NCBI GenBank assembly: GCA_024637315.1
Contig: JAGXFH010000061.1
Span: forward strand, 24,772-88,771
DNA from: Brevirhabdus sp.
GTDB lineage: Bacteria > Pseudomonadota > Alphaproteobacteria > Rhodobacterales > Rhodobacteraceae
Length of the DNA stretch: 64,000 nt
Direction of reading: 5' to 3'
The position numbers were made by a program, and so were the translations under genes. Below the pieces are notes generated by a model that did no database searches, was not told the DNA's origin, and saw only the letters and a list, made by a program, of their open reading frames with translations. This document shows, in pieces, positions 7,520-16,525 of this stretch. Each line of letters starts with the position of its first letter. Position 1 is the first letter of the stretch.

Positions 7520-8410
7520 ATGACACAAGCCGGCGCCAGCCTTACCGACGACACTGCGATGATATCCCGGATGCCAGGCTGGATCACCCTGCGCGGTGCG
7601 CAAACGCCCGAAGATGTGGCGTTTTTGTCAGGCGCGGCGCTGAGTTCCCTGCATCTTGTGCTTGCCTGCGCCGACCTCCCCCAGGCCTTGTTGCGCGAGC
7701 GTCTGGCGCTGCGCGCCGCAGAGGCTTGCGTGGCCCTGTCCGGACGGGCCGAGCGGGCAGGGGCGTTGCGCGACGAAGTGCATTTGCTGCGGCCCGCAGA
7801 TCAGCCGGGCCCGGCAGGGGCGGTTTGCCTGCAGTGGCGGCAGGCGGTCGAACGGCCGGTCGCGGTCAAGGCGTTGCACCGGGCGCTGCCGGGGCAGCCG
7901 CCAGAGCGGATCGCGGCGTGGCTGGATGCGGGGCAGGGGGCGCCGGTGACCCGTGCCGCCGCGGTGATCGGTGCGGTTCTGGCCGACGCGCCGCGCGCCG
8001 CGACAGAGGCGCTGATCCTGGGCGACGGCGCGCTGGCGCAGGCCCTGGGCTGGGACCACCTGGTGCCGCTGCTGGCGACGGGGTTGAAACCCCGCGACCT
8101 GCGCAAAGGCGGCGACGAGTTGCGGCTGGCCTGTCACCGCGCCGTCGTCGCCGCGGTCCTCGAGGCCAGCCGGCTTGCCGCCGACCTGACCCGCCGGGCG
8201 GGCCGGTTGCGCGGGGTCGCGCCCAGGCTTCGGGCCAGGGGGGCAGGGCAGGCGGTCGCGCTGTTCCTGACCCGCGATGCGGTGGCGCCCGCGGCGCTGG
8301 CCGGCCTGATGTCGGACCGCGCGGCGCGCCGGCTGTGCGACCGCCTGGTGGAGCTTGGCGCGGTGCGCGAACTGACCGGGCGCGACACGTTCCGGCTGTA
8401 CGGTGTCTGA
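7520..8410 (+). CDS. DUF1403 family protein
   Basis: A 296-residue, Ala/Arg/Leu-rich helical protein that I assign to DUF1403, an uncharacterised family I recall mainly from Rhodobacterales replicons. Visible segments include 'FLSGAALSSLHLVLACADLP', 'LRERLALRAAEACVALSGR', 'LRKGGDELRLACHRAVV' and a C-terminal winged-helix-like 'SDRAARRLCDRLVELGAVRE'. No catalytic motif or signal peptide is seen. Its last 8 bases overlap the GTG start of the ScpB-like gene, so the two are coupled. The setting beside parAB and ccdAB suggests a role in replicon maintenance, which is inference. Confidence 0.75.
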   Translation: MTQAGASLTDDTAMISRMPGWITLRGAQTPEDVAFLSGAALSSLHLVLACADLPQALLRERLALRAAEACVALSGRAERAGALRDEVHLLRPADQPGPAGAVCLQWRQAVERPVAVKALHRALPGQPPERIAAWLDAGQGAPVTRAAAVIGAVLADAPRAATEALILGDGALAQALGWDHLVPLLATGLKPRDLRKGGDELRLACHRAVVAAVLEASRLAADLTRRAGRLRGVAPRLRARGAGQAVALFLTRDAVAPAALAGLMSDRAARRLCDRLVELGAVRELTGRDTFRLYGV

Positions 8411-8999
8411 CGTGGCAGGCCCGGTCCTCGATCGCGCGCTGGAGGATCTGCCGCCGGAATTGCGCTGGCGCGAATGGATGCGGCGCATCGAGGCGGTGCT
8501 GTTCGCCAGCGCCTCACCGGTGCCGCGAGGGGATCTGGCGCGGGTCGTGGGGCAGGGGGCGAGCGTCGATCTGCTGATCGAGGATCTGGCCGCCGATCTG
8601 GCCGGGCGGCCGTATGAGGTGGCGCGCGTCGCCGACGGCTGGCTGCTGCGCACCCGGTCGATCTATGCGCCCGCCATCCGCGCGGCGGCGGATGTGGGCG
8701 GGCAAGACCTGGATCTGCGGGAGTTCGACGTGGCGGTGCTGACCGCCATTGCCTGTCACCAGCCGATCACCCGCGACGGGCTGAAGGACATCTTTGGGCA
8801 CGAGATCAGCCGCGACCTGATCGGACGGCTGCACGCCCGCGACCTCATCGCCACCGGCCCGCGCGCGCCCCGCCGCGGCGCGCCCTACACCTTCGTGACG
8901 ACCGAGGCATTCCTGGTGGCGTTCGGGATACAGAGCCTGGGTGATCTGCCCGATCCCGAGCAACTGGCCGATGCCGGAGTGACGCCCGCGGTCGATTGA
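8403..8999 (+). CDS. ScpB-like segregation/condensation protein
   Basis: A 198-residue protein resembling ScpB, the winged-helix kleisin partner of the SMC-ScpAB condensin. Segments matching the family are 'RIEAVLFASASPVPRGDLARV', 'LDLREFDVAVLTAIACHQPITRDGL', 'RLHARDLIATGPRAPRRGAPY' and 'TTEAFLVAFGIQSLGDLP'. Translation starts at GTG 8403 inside the DUF1403 gene. No SMC or ScpA gene is in the window, so it may work with chromosomal condensin or with DUF1403. Confidence 0.82.
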   Translation: MSDVAGPVLDRALEDLPPELRWREWMRRIEAVLFASASPVPRGDLARVVGQGASVDLLIEDLAADLAGRPYEVARVADGWLLRTRSIYAPAIRAAADVGGQDLDLREFDVAVLTAIACHQPITRDGLKDIFGHEISRDLIGRLHARDLIATGPRAPRRGAPYTFVTTEAFLVAFGIQSLGDLPDPEQLADAGVTPAVD

Positions 9000-9028
9000 T
9001 CCGGGCTGGGCGCGACATCAGCACGGCC

Positions 9029-10300
9029 TCAGCCGTCGTTCTTCGCCCTGCGCGAGACAAGGGTCCAGACGATCAGTATGACGGCCCGCAACGCCCAGCC
9101 CAGGGCGGCCGCGAACAGCACACCGGACGGTCCCAGCGCGTGCAGCATCGGCGGCAATACGAAGAAAAACGCCAGCGCCCCCGACCATCCGGCGACGACC
9201 CCCGACCAGATCCGGTCCCTCGCGACAAGAAGCTGCCAGACGCCCGTCGGCGCAACCATGATGCCTGCCGCCAGCAGCGCCGGCGCCAGAAGCGACCCGG
9301 CCAAGGCAAAGTCGTTGCCCAGGAGCGTTGTGAACACGCCGGGGCCGATGGCCTGCGCAACGACGATCGCGATCGCGAACACCACCGCCACGCCCAACCC
9401 GGTGAAGACCGGGTAGAACCGCAGGCGCGGGTCACCCTTGGCAGTGGCGCGGCCCACCACCGGCAAGGCCGCGGCGAAGACGCCCTGCACAGCTATCACC
9501 ACCAGCCCCGCAACCTGAACGGCCATTGCGATCTGGCCGACCATCCCCAGGTCATCGGTGACATAGCGGGTCAGGATCACGGGCATCGAAGCCAGGGCCG
9601 CCAGCCCGGTCGTTCCAAGGCCCAGAACGGCGCCCTTTCCCAGAAGATCCCGAAGCTCGGCCCTGTCGAAGCCGATTTTCATGGAAACCTGACGCGACAG
9701 CGCGCTCAGCGACAGCGCGGCCTCGGCCAGCCAGGTCACGGCGTGAATGACCAGCAGCGCGTAGAGCCCGGCACCCAGCCACAGGCAGGACAGTCCGGCG
9801 GCGACCTCGACAAGGCGCAAGCTGAACGCAAGACGAAAGGCGATCTGGCTGCGCTCCAGCCCCAGAAAGACCGACCGCGACCAAAGCACAAGGCCGCGCC
9901 CGACCAGGGCGGGCAACACGATCAGCAGCGCCGTGCGCGCGAGAAGATCGGATTCGAAGGCAAGGGCATGCGCCGCGATGACCGCGGTCGCCAGAACCAA
10001 CAGGGCCAGACGCAGCAGAAAGGTGGTGCCCAGAAACGCCGCAGCCTGCCGGTCGCGCCCCAGGCGCAGGGGCACGAGGGAGTCCAGGCCAAAATGGGTG
10101 AAACCGATGGCAAAGGCATAGGTTGCCAGCGCCAGGCTCCAGACACCGTAAAGCTCGGGCCCCAGAATACGGCCGATGAGCACCACGTAGACGGCGCGCA
10201 GCCCGGTCTCGGCCCACTGCGTCCCGGTCAACAGCGCGCCGTTTCGCAGGATGGAGGCCAACCCGGGGAAGCGTTGCCGGAACGTTGCTCGATTGCTCAT
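9029..10300 (-). CDS. Polysaccharide flippase (Wzx-like, MVF/MOP superfamily)
   Basis: A 423-residue inner-membrane protein with about 12-14 hydrophobic segments and the N-terminal family pattern 'RNGALLTGTQWAETGLRAVY...RILGPELYGVWSLALATYAF'. Such proteins move lipid-linked sugar repeat units across the inner membrane for O-antigen or exopolysaccharide. It is intact in length. It is the first gene of the polysaccharide island, convergent with the scpB-like gene and divergent from the sulfotransferase remnant. Confidence 0.82.
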   Translation of the reverse strand: MSNRATFRQRFPGLASILRNGALLTGTQWAETGLRAVYVVLIGRILGPELYGVWSLALATYAFAIGFTHFGLDSLVPLRLGRDRQAAAFLGTTFLLRLALLVLATAVIAAHALAFESDLLARTALLIVLPALVGRGLVLWSRSVFLGLERSQIAFRLAFSLRLVEVAAGLSCLWLGAGLYALLVIHAVTWLAEAALSLSALSRQVSMKIGFDRAELRDLLGKGAVLGLGTTGLAALASMPVILTRYVTDDLGMVGQIAMAVQVAGLVVIAVQGVFAAALPVVGRATAKGDPRLRFYPVFTGLGVAVVFAIAIVVAQAIGPGVFTTLLGNDFALAGSLLAPALLAAGIMVAPTGVWQLLVARDRIWSGVVAGWSGALAFFFVLPPMLHALGPSGVLFAAALGWALRAVILIVWTLVSRRAKNDG

Positions 10301-10443
10301 GGCTTTCTTTCGGCAGGTCTGCGGCGAAGGTCAAGCGTGCATGCTTTGGTTCCAGCAACAAAAAAAACTCCTTTGGTATTGACCTCGCCATGCGCCTGGG
10401 GCGATTCTGCCATGGGCAGCAATGACGGACAGCGCGAAGCGGT

Positions 10444-10836
10444 ATGATCATCAGTGACAGATACCGGTTTGCGTTCATGCACATTCCGAAATGCGCAGGG
10501 ACCACGTTGCGGTATGCCTTGGCGCCTTTCGACGAGGCGGCTGGACGGTACCAAGACAAGGCAGTGGCCGAGCATCCGGTTCTCGGGCCGCTTGATCACC
10601 ACCATATCCCGCTGGCGGTGCTGGCAGAGCATTTTGCGGACGATCTCGCACGTCTGGACAGCTACCGTTCCTTCGCCTTGGTCCGCGATCCGTTTGCGCG
10701 GTTTCCGTCGTCGCTGCATGAACGCTTCGTTCAGCGCGACCGGAAGCCGCTTTACAAACGTGACAGCGCTGCCGCGCCACCGAACCCCGGCAGGCAAGCT
10801 GATGCCATTGGTCGACATCCTCCTTGCGACCTATAA
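10444..10836 (+). pseudogene. Sulfotransferase, 5' part only
   Basis: The first ~100 residues match a PAPS-dependent sulfotransferase family: 'FMHIPKCAGTTLRYAL' is the 5'-phosphosulfate loop and 'SFALVRDPFARFPSSL' the 3'-phosphate site. After about residue 105 the sequence turns into unrelated proline-rich residues and stops at 130, against more than 200 in the family. The 3' part is missing and the break falls where the glycosyltransferase remnant begins, so this is a deletion fusion. Confidence 0.72.
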
Positions 10837-11227
10837 CGGCGCGAAATACCTGCCCGAGCAGCTGGCCTCGCTGGAGGCGCAGACCCATGCCGACTGGCGG
10901 CTGATCGTCCGCGATGACGGGTCCGGCGATGGCAGCCTCGGCCTTGTCCGCGACTGGGCGACCGAAACCGGGCGGGACCTGATTGTTCTGGCTGGCCCAA
11001 TGCGCTCAGTCGAGATGGCGATCCTTTTGCTTGCCAAGCTGCAACGGCAGGCACAGTGCTTTCACGATGCGTTTGGCGACAGGCTTGAGGAAAGCGATCG
11101 GAAGGCGGTTCTGGAATTCGCCACCCTGCAGCAGCAAGGCTTGCTGAAAAGAAAGACCTTCATGATCCGTCATGGGGTATGCCCGCAAGCCTGGCTCAGG
11201 CGTCTGGTTCTGATTTGTCTGATCTGA
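10802..11227 (+). pseudogene. Family-2 glycosyltransferase with large internal deletion
   Basis: The first ~60 residues from ATG 10802 are a normal GT2 start ('PLVDILLATYNGAKYLPEQL', 'WRLIVRDDGSGDGS'). The sequence then jumps near 10990 to a tail like the C-terminus of rhamnosyltransferase-type GT2s ('RKTFMIRHGVCPQAWLRRLV'). The whole is 141 residues against about 300 in the family, and the catalytic centre (DxD and downstream) is absent. It is very probably non-functional. Confidence 0.6.
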
Positions 11228-11505
11228 CTTTCGTCGGCAGCCTGAGGCTATTTCCCGCTACACCTGCGTCCCACAAGATGGTGTCCCAGCGCGTCGCCAG
11301 GGCGTCTATCGAAAAGCGCGCGCGCAGGTCCGCATGCAGGTCGGGCGCGAAGGGTCTGCGGGCCAGCAGGTTTTCGACCGCGCCCAGAAGGGCGGCGGGA
11401 TCGGCGGGCGGCACCAGCGCGATCCCTTGGGCGTTGTCGGCGACAAGCTCGCGGATGCCCGGCCCGTCGCGCGTCACCAGCCTGCCCACTGCAGCAGATA
11501 AACGG
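11196..11505 (-). pseudogene. Glycosyltransferase, C-terminal remnant
   Basis: The reading frame encodes 'GRLVTRDGPGIRELV' and 'PPADPAALLGAVENLLA', the nucleotide-sugar-binding end of GT-B glycosyltransferases. Similarity begins abruptly near 11500 with no N-terminal half. The matching N-terminal half of the same kind of protein lies on the same strand at 18818-19309, so the two may be one split gene. Confidence 0.65.
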
Positions 11506-11736
11506 CAGCGCCTCTGTCATCGGGACTGATGAGGATTGGTCTGCCAGCCTTTTCCAGTGAATTTCAGCAACTACAGATTGGCCTTTGGAACCACGGCACC
11601 ACCTATTTTGTTGTCATGTAGGCAGAATTCCCTGATAACTCCCTGCGTCACCTGATCGGGAGTTGATAAAATCGTTCGCAGCAACCTGATCCTCGTACGG
11701 CGCGCGGGAAAGCCGTTTCGCCATCTGGGATCCGCG

Positions 11737-12627
11737 GTGATGCGCGGCGATCAGCTCGCGGCGCTGATCAGTCCCCACGTTTCCGACAACCTTTGCATTC
11801 GGGTTGTCCCGTTCCACGCCGGGCTCCTCCCTCCAATGGCCATGCGCGCCTTCGCCCTTTCGGTTCCGGCCAGATCAGTTGTCGTCTTCGTCAAATCCGC
11901 AGCGAAGGGACTGACCCACGACCATGTCACCCCTTTGCGGCGGATTGGCGCGCGGATCGGGCTCGACAGCATTGATACACCGCTTGACGAGATAGACTTC
12001 GACCTCTTCGACTTCCATATCGCTGCCTCCCTCGCGGGTCAGGCTGCGCTGGAAGAACGGCTGGCCTTGCTCGGTAAGAGCGGTGTGCCCGTGGAACTCC
12101 TGCACCACCATCATGACCCCCGGCTTGCGTTGCCGCGTGATGCAAAGGACAGACCGTTTCGCTGCGGCTATGTCGGCGAACCGCAAAACGCGATCATCCC
12201 GCTTAGCATCGCGCAGGAGGTGGAGTGCGTCTACGTGAGCTATGCACGGGATTTCGCCAGATCACTCGAGCGGATCGCTGAACTCACGTTGCATTACGGC
12301 GTCCGCCCCTTGGCCCTGTCCCCGGCAACCGGTCTGCGGCAGTTCAAGCCATTCACCAAGGGCTTCACCGCCGCCGCCTGCGCGGCCAATATTCTGGTCA
12401 ACCGCGAGGCCGACGATGCCGTCGCCCTTCTAGGCGACGACTACCCATTTCTTGTTCCTGCGATCGACCCAACCAGTGTGATCGAAGGGTTCAATGAAGC
12501 AAAAAAAAGCCACGGAGGCGCTGTTTGGCGCGAGGGACTCGACCGGATGCGCGCGTTAAGGGAGTTAGTGACACCCCCCGCGCTCGCGGTACGGATGCAG
12601 GATATCGTAAGGGCAATTGCGCCATAG
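11737..12627 (+). CDS. Unrecognised GT-B-like protein of the polysaccharide island
   Basis: A protein of about 296 residues from GTG 11737 (ATG at 11740). I do not recognise the family. The arrangement of 'RCGYVGEPQNAIIP', 'LRQFKPFTKGFTAAACAANILVNREADDAVALLG' and a C-terminal helix is loosely like the acceptor and donor halves of a GT-B glycosyltransferase. The frame stays open upstream to a stop at 11653-11655 and encodes plausible protein ('NLILVRRAGKPFRHLGSAV') without an ATG. The N-terminus may therefore have been cut by a rearrangement. It is followed 17 bp later by a methyltransferase gene. Confidence 0.5.
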   Translation: MMRGDQLAALISPHVSDNLCIRVVPFHAGLLPPMAMRAFALSVPARSVVVFVKSAAKGLTHDHVTPLRRIGARIGLDSIDTPLDEIDFDLFDFHIAASLAGQAALEERLALLGKSGVPVELLHHHHDPRLALPRDAKDRPFRCGYVGEPQNAIIPLSIAQEVECVYVSYARDFARSLERIAELTLHYGVRPLALSPATGLRQFKPFTKGFTAAACAANILVNREADDAVALLGDDYPFLVPAIDPTSVIEGFNEAKKSHGGAVWREGLDRMRALRELVTPPALAVRMQDIVRAIAP

Positions 12628-12644
12628 GCAGATGAGGGTAGTTG

Positions 12645-13415
12645 ATGGATTGGGAAGATGAGGGGGAACCCGGGCGGATGTTTTGGCTGGCTGTCGAGGG
12701 CAAGGCCGGGCAAAAACTTCGGCGGGGGATCGGACGTCTTTTATCTTGGGATCCAATCTATGGCGACATGAAACGCTACCGTTTTGCTCAAGGAACGGAG
12801 CGTGCCAGCCGAATAGCCATTGTCAACCACATGATTCACGTCAACAACTATCAGAGTTATCTCGAAATTGGAGTGCGCCGCAAAAGTGCGATGTTTGAGG
12901 AGATCCACTGTAACAAACGGATCAGCGTAGATCCCGACTTGAAAGCGGATGCCGACTACCCGATGCCGTCCGACGAATATTTTGCCCGTTACGACCACCG
13001 CTTCGACATCGTCTTTATTGACGGCAATCATACCGGCGATCAGGTGAAGCGCGATATCGAACATGCACTCGGGCGGCTGAACCCCGGCGGGGTGATCTTG
13101 GTGCATGACATGAACCCGCCCACCCGGTTCCACGGTCGCACGACCTACGAGGTAGCGGGCACCTTTCCCTCTTGGAACGGAACATCGTGGAAAGGCTACG
13201 CTGCGCACCGAAGGACCCGGTCCGACCTAACAATGCGCGTGGTGCATACCGATTGGGGCGTGGGCATCGTCCATCCCGGCAGCCAAGAGCCCTATCCTGG
13301 ACCCTGCGACAGCTACGACGATCTCGCCCGCGACCGAAACGCACTCCTTAACCTCATTTCCGTGCCGGATTTCCTGCGCCTTTATGCGGAGCCGCTGACC
13401 CATGAGGCCCAGTAA
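12645..13415 (+). CDS. Class I SAM-dependent methyltransferase
   Basis: A 256-residue protein with a Rossmann methyltransferase pattern: 'SYLEIGVRRKSAMFEEI' (motif I region), 'RISVDPDLKADADYPM' and 'DIVFIDGNHTGDQVKRDIEH' followed by 'LNPGGVILVHDMNPP', typical of the Methyltransf_24 group found in polysaccharide clusters. The substrate is unknown; a sugar or glycan terminus fits the neighbourhood. ATG 12645 is chosen over TTG 12642. Its base composition is more AT-rich than the maintenance genes, consistent with transferred island DNA. Confidence 0.75.
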   Translation: MDWEDEGEPGRMFWLAVEGKAGQKLRRGIGRLLSWDPIYGDMKRYRFAQGTERASRIAIVNHMIHVNNYQSYLEIGVRRKSAMFEEIHCNKRISVDPDLKADADYPMPSDEYFARYDHRFDIVFIDGNHTGDQVKRDIEHALGRLNPGGVILVHDMNPPTRFHGRTTYEVAGTFPSWNGTSWKGYAAHRRTRSDLTMRVVHTDWGVGIVHPGSQEPYPGPCDSYDDLARDRNALLNLISVPDFLRLYAEPLTHEAQ

Positions 13416-13440
13416 CGCCGCCATTGGCGGGGTGGTCTGA

Positions 13441-14030
13441 GCGAGGCGCTGGCCCCAGGGACGATTCGCGCGAGGATCGAACGTTATCCTTGTAATCCGC
13501 CTGTCGGGCTCGGGCTCTGCTTCCTGCAGGCGCTGGTCCTCGCCCGTCTTCTGGGAACTGAAGGCTACGGCCAGGTGGTCGCCGCGTGGCCTCCGCCGCG
13601 ACAATGGCCGCCTGAATCGGAGTGCTTGGGCTGGACGGTCTCGCTGTGCGCGAGATTGCCCGGTTCCGGCTGCGCGGTGACGCGGCAGCGGTTCCTGCGG
13701 TTGTCGGTGCTCGCCGTCGCTACAGGCGCTTGTCTTGCGGGATCGCAGCGTACGTGCTGGCGGCGCCAGTACTGCCGGGTCTCGCGCGTTGGGTCTTCGT
13801 ACTCACGCCCACCATCGCGCTGATTCTGCTGTTCCGGAGCGTGGCTCTTGGGCAAGGCGAGGTGATCCGATCGCAGGCTCCGCTCGACGTTCTGCGCCCC
13901 ACGCTCTACCTTGCCGCCGTGGCGGTCACAGACCTGACAGTCGGTTTGACCCCCGTGATCGCCGTCGTCCTGAACACCGCGGCATTCGTCCTCGTGATGC
14001 TCGCGGCGAGGCTTTGTAATCTACGCATGG
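13441..14030 (+). pseudogene. Polysaccharide flippase, frameshifted and truncated
   Basis: One frame encodes 'LQALVLARLLGTEGYGQVVA', the N-terminal pattern of Wzx-type flippases. The protein then continues in another frame as 'VLGLDGLAVREIARFRLRG' and hydrophobic segments ('WVFVLTPTIALILLF', 'VIAVVLNTAAFVLVMLAA'). A frameshift near 13585 and an in-frame TGA near 13611 separate the pieces, and the normal C-terminal half is missing. Confidence 0.65.
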
Positions 14031-14048
14031 CGAGGACTCCGGCAGGCT

Positions 14049-15116
14049 TCAGCGCTTCAGGACCCTCGCGAGCGCCTTTCGCGCAGTCGCTGGCCTTTCG
14101 GCGACCGCCATGACCAAGGCGGGCAGAAAATCCGCCCCGTGGACCAAGAACCGCATCGCATCGGCAGGACGGGCCATAGCGCCCCCCCGCGCCAGAACCG
14201 CATCGGCAAGCAGGCCAGCGGCCGTCAGCCGCATCCAGCGCCTGTCCGAGGAATCCGAGAAGAGGTCACGGTCGAAGACCAGTAACTTCCGCATGGCCGT
14301 GACCGCTGCGGAGATCGCATCGCCCCGCGCCTCAACGCGCCGGGTCAGTAGGTCGATCAGCGGCATGAGATCGGCGACCAAGTCATCCGGCAGACGCTTG
14401 GACAGGTTTCGAAGCGAGACTCTCCGCGCGTCCTTGGCTTGTCGCCCGGACTGTGCCACGGAAATCCCGCCTGCGTGACGACGATAGTCGATCAGAACCT
14501 CCGGCAAAACGAGGCTTCGCCCTTGCCGCGACAGCCTCGACCAGAGGTCGTAATCCTGTGCGGTACGGAAGCTCTCGTCATACATCACCGCCGCACCGTC
14601 CGGCCCGACGCGCCTGAAGAAGTAGGTGGGATGAAAGGTCGGCGGCGAGAACCCGAGAAGCCAGCGGACGCGCGCATCGCTCAAGGCAACGGACACCGCG
14701 CCCTGCGGCGCCCCCTGTTCGTTGATGATACGGTAACCAGAGCCAAGGATGAGTAGACTTGGATCGTTTTTCAACGCGCCAAGCTGGACTTCCAGCCGGT
14801 CTGGACGGCATAGGTCGTCGGCATCTATCCGGGCGATATACTCTCCTCGCGCTTCTGCCAGACCAAGATTGAGCGAACGCGTCAATCCCAGGTTCCTGCC
14901 GTTTTGCAGCACCTTTAACCGGTTGTCCCGGCTAGAAACTTCATGGAGCAGCGCGGCGGTCCCGTCGGTTGAGGCATCGTCTACGATGACAAACTCGAAA
15001 TCCCTAAAGCGCTGGGACAGCACGCTATGCAGGCAGTCTTCGAGATGGGGCAAGCCATTGTGCACGGCCATAAGAACGGAGATCGCTGGCCGTGTCACGT
15101 TCGACTCATGCCCCAT
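14049..15116 (-). CDS. Family-2 glycosyltransferase
   Basis: A 355-residue inverting glycosyltransferase with a GT-A fold at the N-terminus: 'AISVLMAVHNGLPHLEDCL', 'FVIVDDASTDGTAALL', 'EYIARIDADDLCRPDRL' (the D-x-D metal site) and 'MYDESFRTAQDYDLWSRL' (acceptor region). It should add a sugar to a surface polysaccharide at the cytoplasmic face. The start at 15116 gives the usual N-terminus and overlaps the end of the upstream DUF354 gene by 11 bp, so both are in one operon on the minus strand. Confidence 0.85.
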   Translation of the reverse strand: MGHESNVTRPAISVLMAVHNGLPHLEDCLHSVLSQRFRDFEFVIVDDASTDGTAALLHEVSSRDNRLKVLQNGRNLGLTRSLNLGLAEARGEYIARIDADDLCRPDRLEVQLGALKNDPSLLILGSGYRIINEQGAPQGAVSVALSDARVRWLLGFSPPTFHPTYFFRRVGPDGAAVMYDESFRTAQDYDLWSRLSRQGRSLVLPEVLIDYRRHAGGISVAQSGRQAKDARRVSLRNLSKRLPDDLVADLMPLIDLLTRRVEARGDAISAAVTAMRKLLVFDRDLFSDSSDRRWMRLTAAGLLADAVLARGGAMARPADAMRFLVHGADFLPALVMAVAERPATARKALARVLKR

Positions 15117-16131
15117 GCCGATCGAGCGCGTCGACCACCGCCTGGCTCCAGTCCGGGCATTTGGCGACGTAGCAATCGCGCGCTGTCTCGATATCGCGTT
15201 TTGGTACCGAGAGCATCCGGTCAATGGCAGGTAGCAGCGTCGCTGCCTCTGAACTCTCGAGGTTCCGGATCAGTCCCATCGTCTCCAGTTCGCGCGTGTA
15301 GCCAGGGAAGTCCCGACCTGCATAGATCGCGGGAACGCCGAGAACCGCCGCCTCGCTCGCCATCGTCGCGCTTTCGCCCACTAGTGCCCGGCAATGTGCA
15401 AGCAAGTGATGCACCGCGTTTTTCGGTCCGCGATAGGCGAACTCCTTCAGATCGGCCGGCAACGGCATTTCGCTGGACAGATGCACAGCCCCCGCCTCAG
15501 AAAGGCGCATAACCACACTGCGCAACAGTTCAGAAGACCAGCCAGCCTTTCCCAAGTCATGATTGGCGCGCCACGCGACAACACGGACCAAGAAGTTCTC
15601 CCGCTCCGGGTCTAGGCCTGCCGCCAATGCCGTGGCGCGATCGGGCTGGAAGGCAGAAGGATGCAGAAAGGACAACTCCTTTACTCCCGGCAGCCGGGTG
15701 GTGCGCCCCGAAGGTATGGCGCCGCCATAGGCCTCCGGAACGTATAAATGGGTAATCAACGGCCAGGTCAGGCGCGTCTGAAGCGTCGCGTTCTCAGAAT
15801 CGTAGAAGCTAACTGTGGGGATGCCCGCCGCACGGCCCGCATGCGAGATCGCCACTCCACCGAAACCAATCATGACGTCCGGGCGAAACGTCCGCGCGGC
15901 ACGGTAGATCGCCAGGTCGCGGCGCGCCAGCTCTGCAGCAAGGTTCATGATCCCGCTTGCGGCGGTCGAGATAGGCCGGTGCCGTATCCCGAACTCATCA
16001 AGCAGATCGCAAGCAATGTCTTTGCGTCGCGACAGGACCAGAATTTCGTCACCCCGGGACTGTAACATCTCGATCGGACGCTTGAAGAATAGCGCGTCAG
16101 CCGGATGGACGATTTCGAAGAGTGCGCGCAT
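15106..16131 (-). CDS. DUF354 family protein (GT-B/epimerase-like)
   Basis: A 341-residue protein with the DUF354 start: 'EIVHPADALFFKRPIEMLQS', then 'RKDIACDLLDEFGI'. The second half has 'LLAHCRALVGESATMASEAAVLGVPAIY', a GT-B sugar-nucleotide site like UDP-GlcNAc 2-epimerase and MurG-type enzymes. Its members sit in polysaccharide clusters and are presumed glycosyltransferases or epimerases, but the reaction is not established. It is first in the two-gene operon with the GT2. Confidence 0.78.
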   Translation of the reverse strand: MRALFEIVHPADALFFKRPIEMLQSRGDEILVLSRRKDIACDLLDEFGIRHRPISTAASGIMNLAAELARRDLAIYRAARTFRPDVMIGFGGVAISHAGRAAGIPTVSFYDSENATLQTRLTWPLITHLYVPEAYGGAIPSGRTTRLPGVKELSFLHPSAFQPDRATALAAGLDPERENFLVRVVAWRANHDLGKAGWSSELLRSVVMRLSEAGAVHLSSEMPLPADLKEFAYRGPKNAVHHLLAHCRALVGESATMASEAAVLGVPAIYAGRDFPGYTRELETMGLIRNLESSEAATLLPAIDRMLSVPKRDIETARDCYVAKCPDWSQAVVDALDRHGA

Positions 16132-16525
16132 TCATGCTGCCCGGTCAGATCGATTTCGGGGATACAGACCATCTTTCATGCTGCAAGCGCAAGGTCGTTA
16201 CCTAAAGGTTTTGGCTGAAACCTGAGTCTTTAGGGGTGCTTAAGAGGTTGTGTGTGAAGCACCTGATAGGAAGGTTGGATCATGTCGGCACCTTTTCCGA
16301 CGGTTCTGGCCCGTCTTCAGAGATACACTGAAGAAGGGCGGGCGGGCTTGCAGCTGCGTTTCGCATTGAGGTCTCGCCCGCCACCAGCGCACTTTGGACG
16401 CGGCAAGTCAGGACGAGAAGGTACGCGTTTTCCGCTCCTCTAGGCTGCGAGCGCGGATCCGTAGATGGAGTGTAAACCCGCCAGCTCCCGGAAACAGAAG
16501 GAGAGGGAGCAAGCATGTAGTTGGA
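16132..16525. other. Noncoding DNA, including the probable left end of the IS110 element
   Basis: No supported gene is seen here. The stretch lies directly upstream of the IS110-type transposase start. In the IS110 group the left noncoding end carries the transposase promoter and a structured guide (bridge/seek) RNA. GC-rich complementary runs (around GGGCGGGC near 16337 and GCCCGCC near 16376) could form a hairpin here. The exact left boundary is not visible. Confidence 0.4.
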
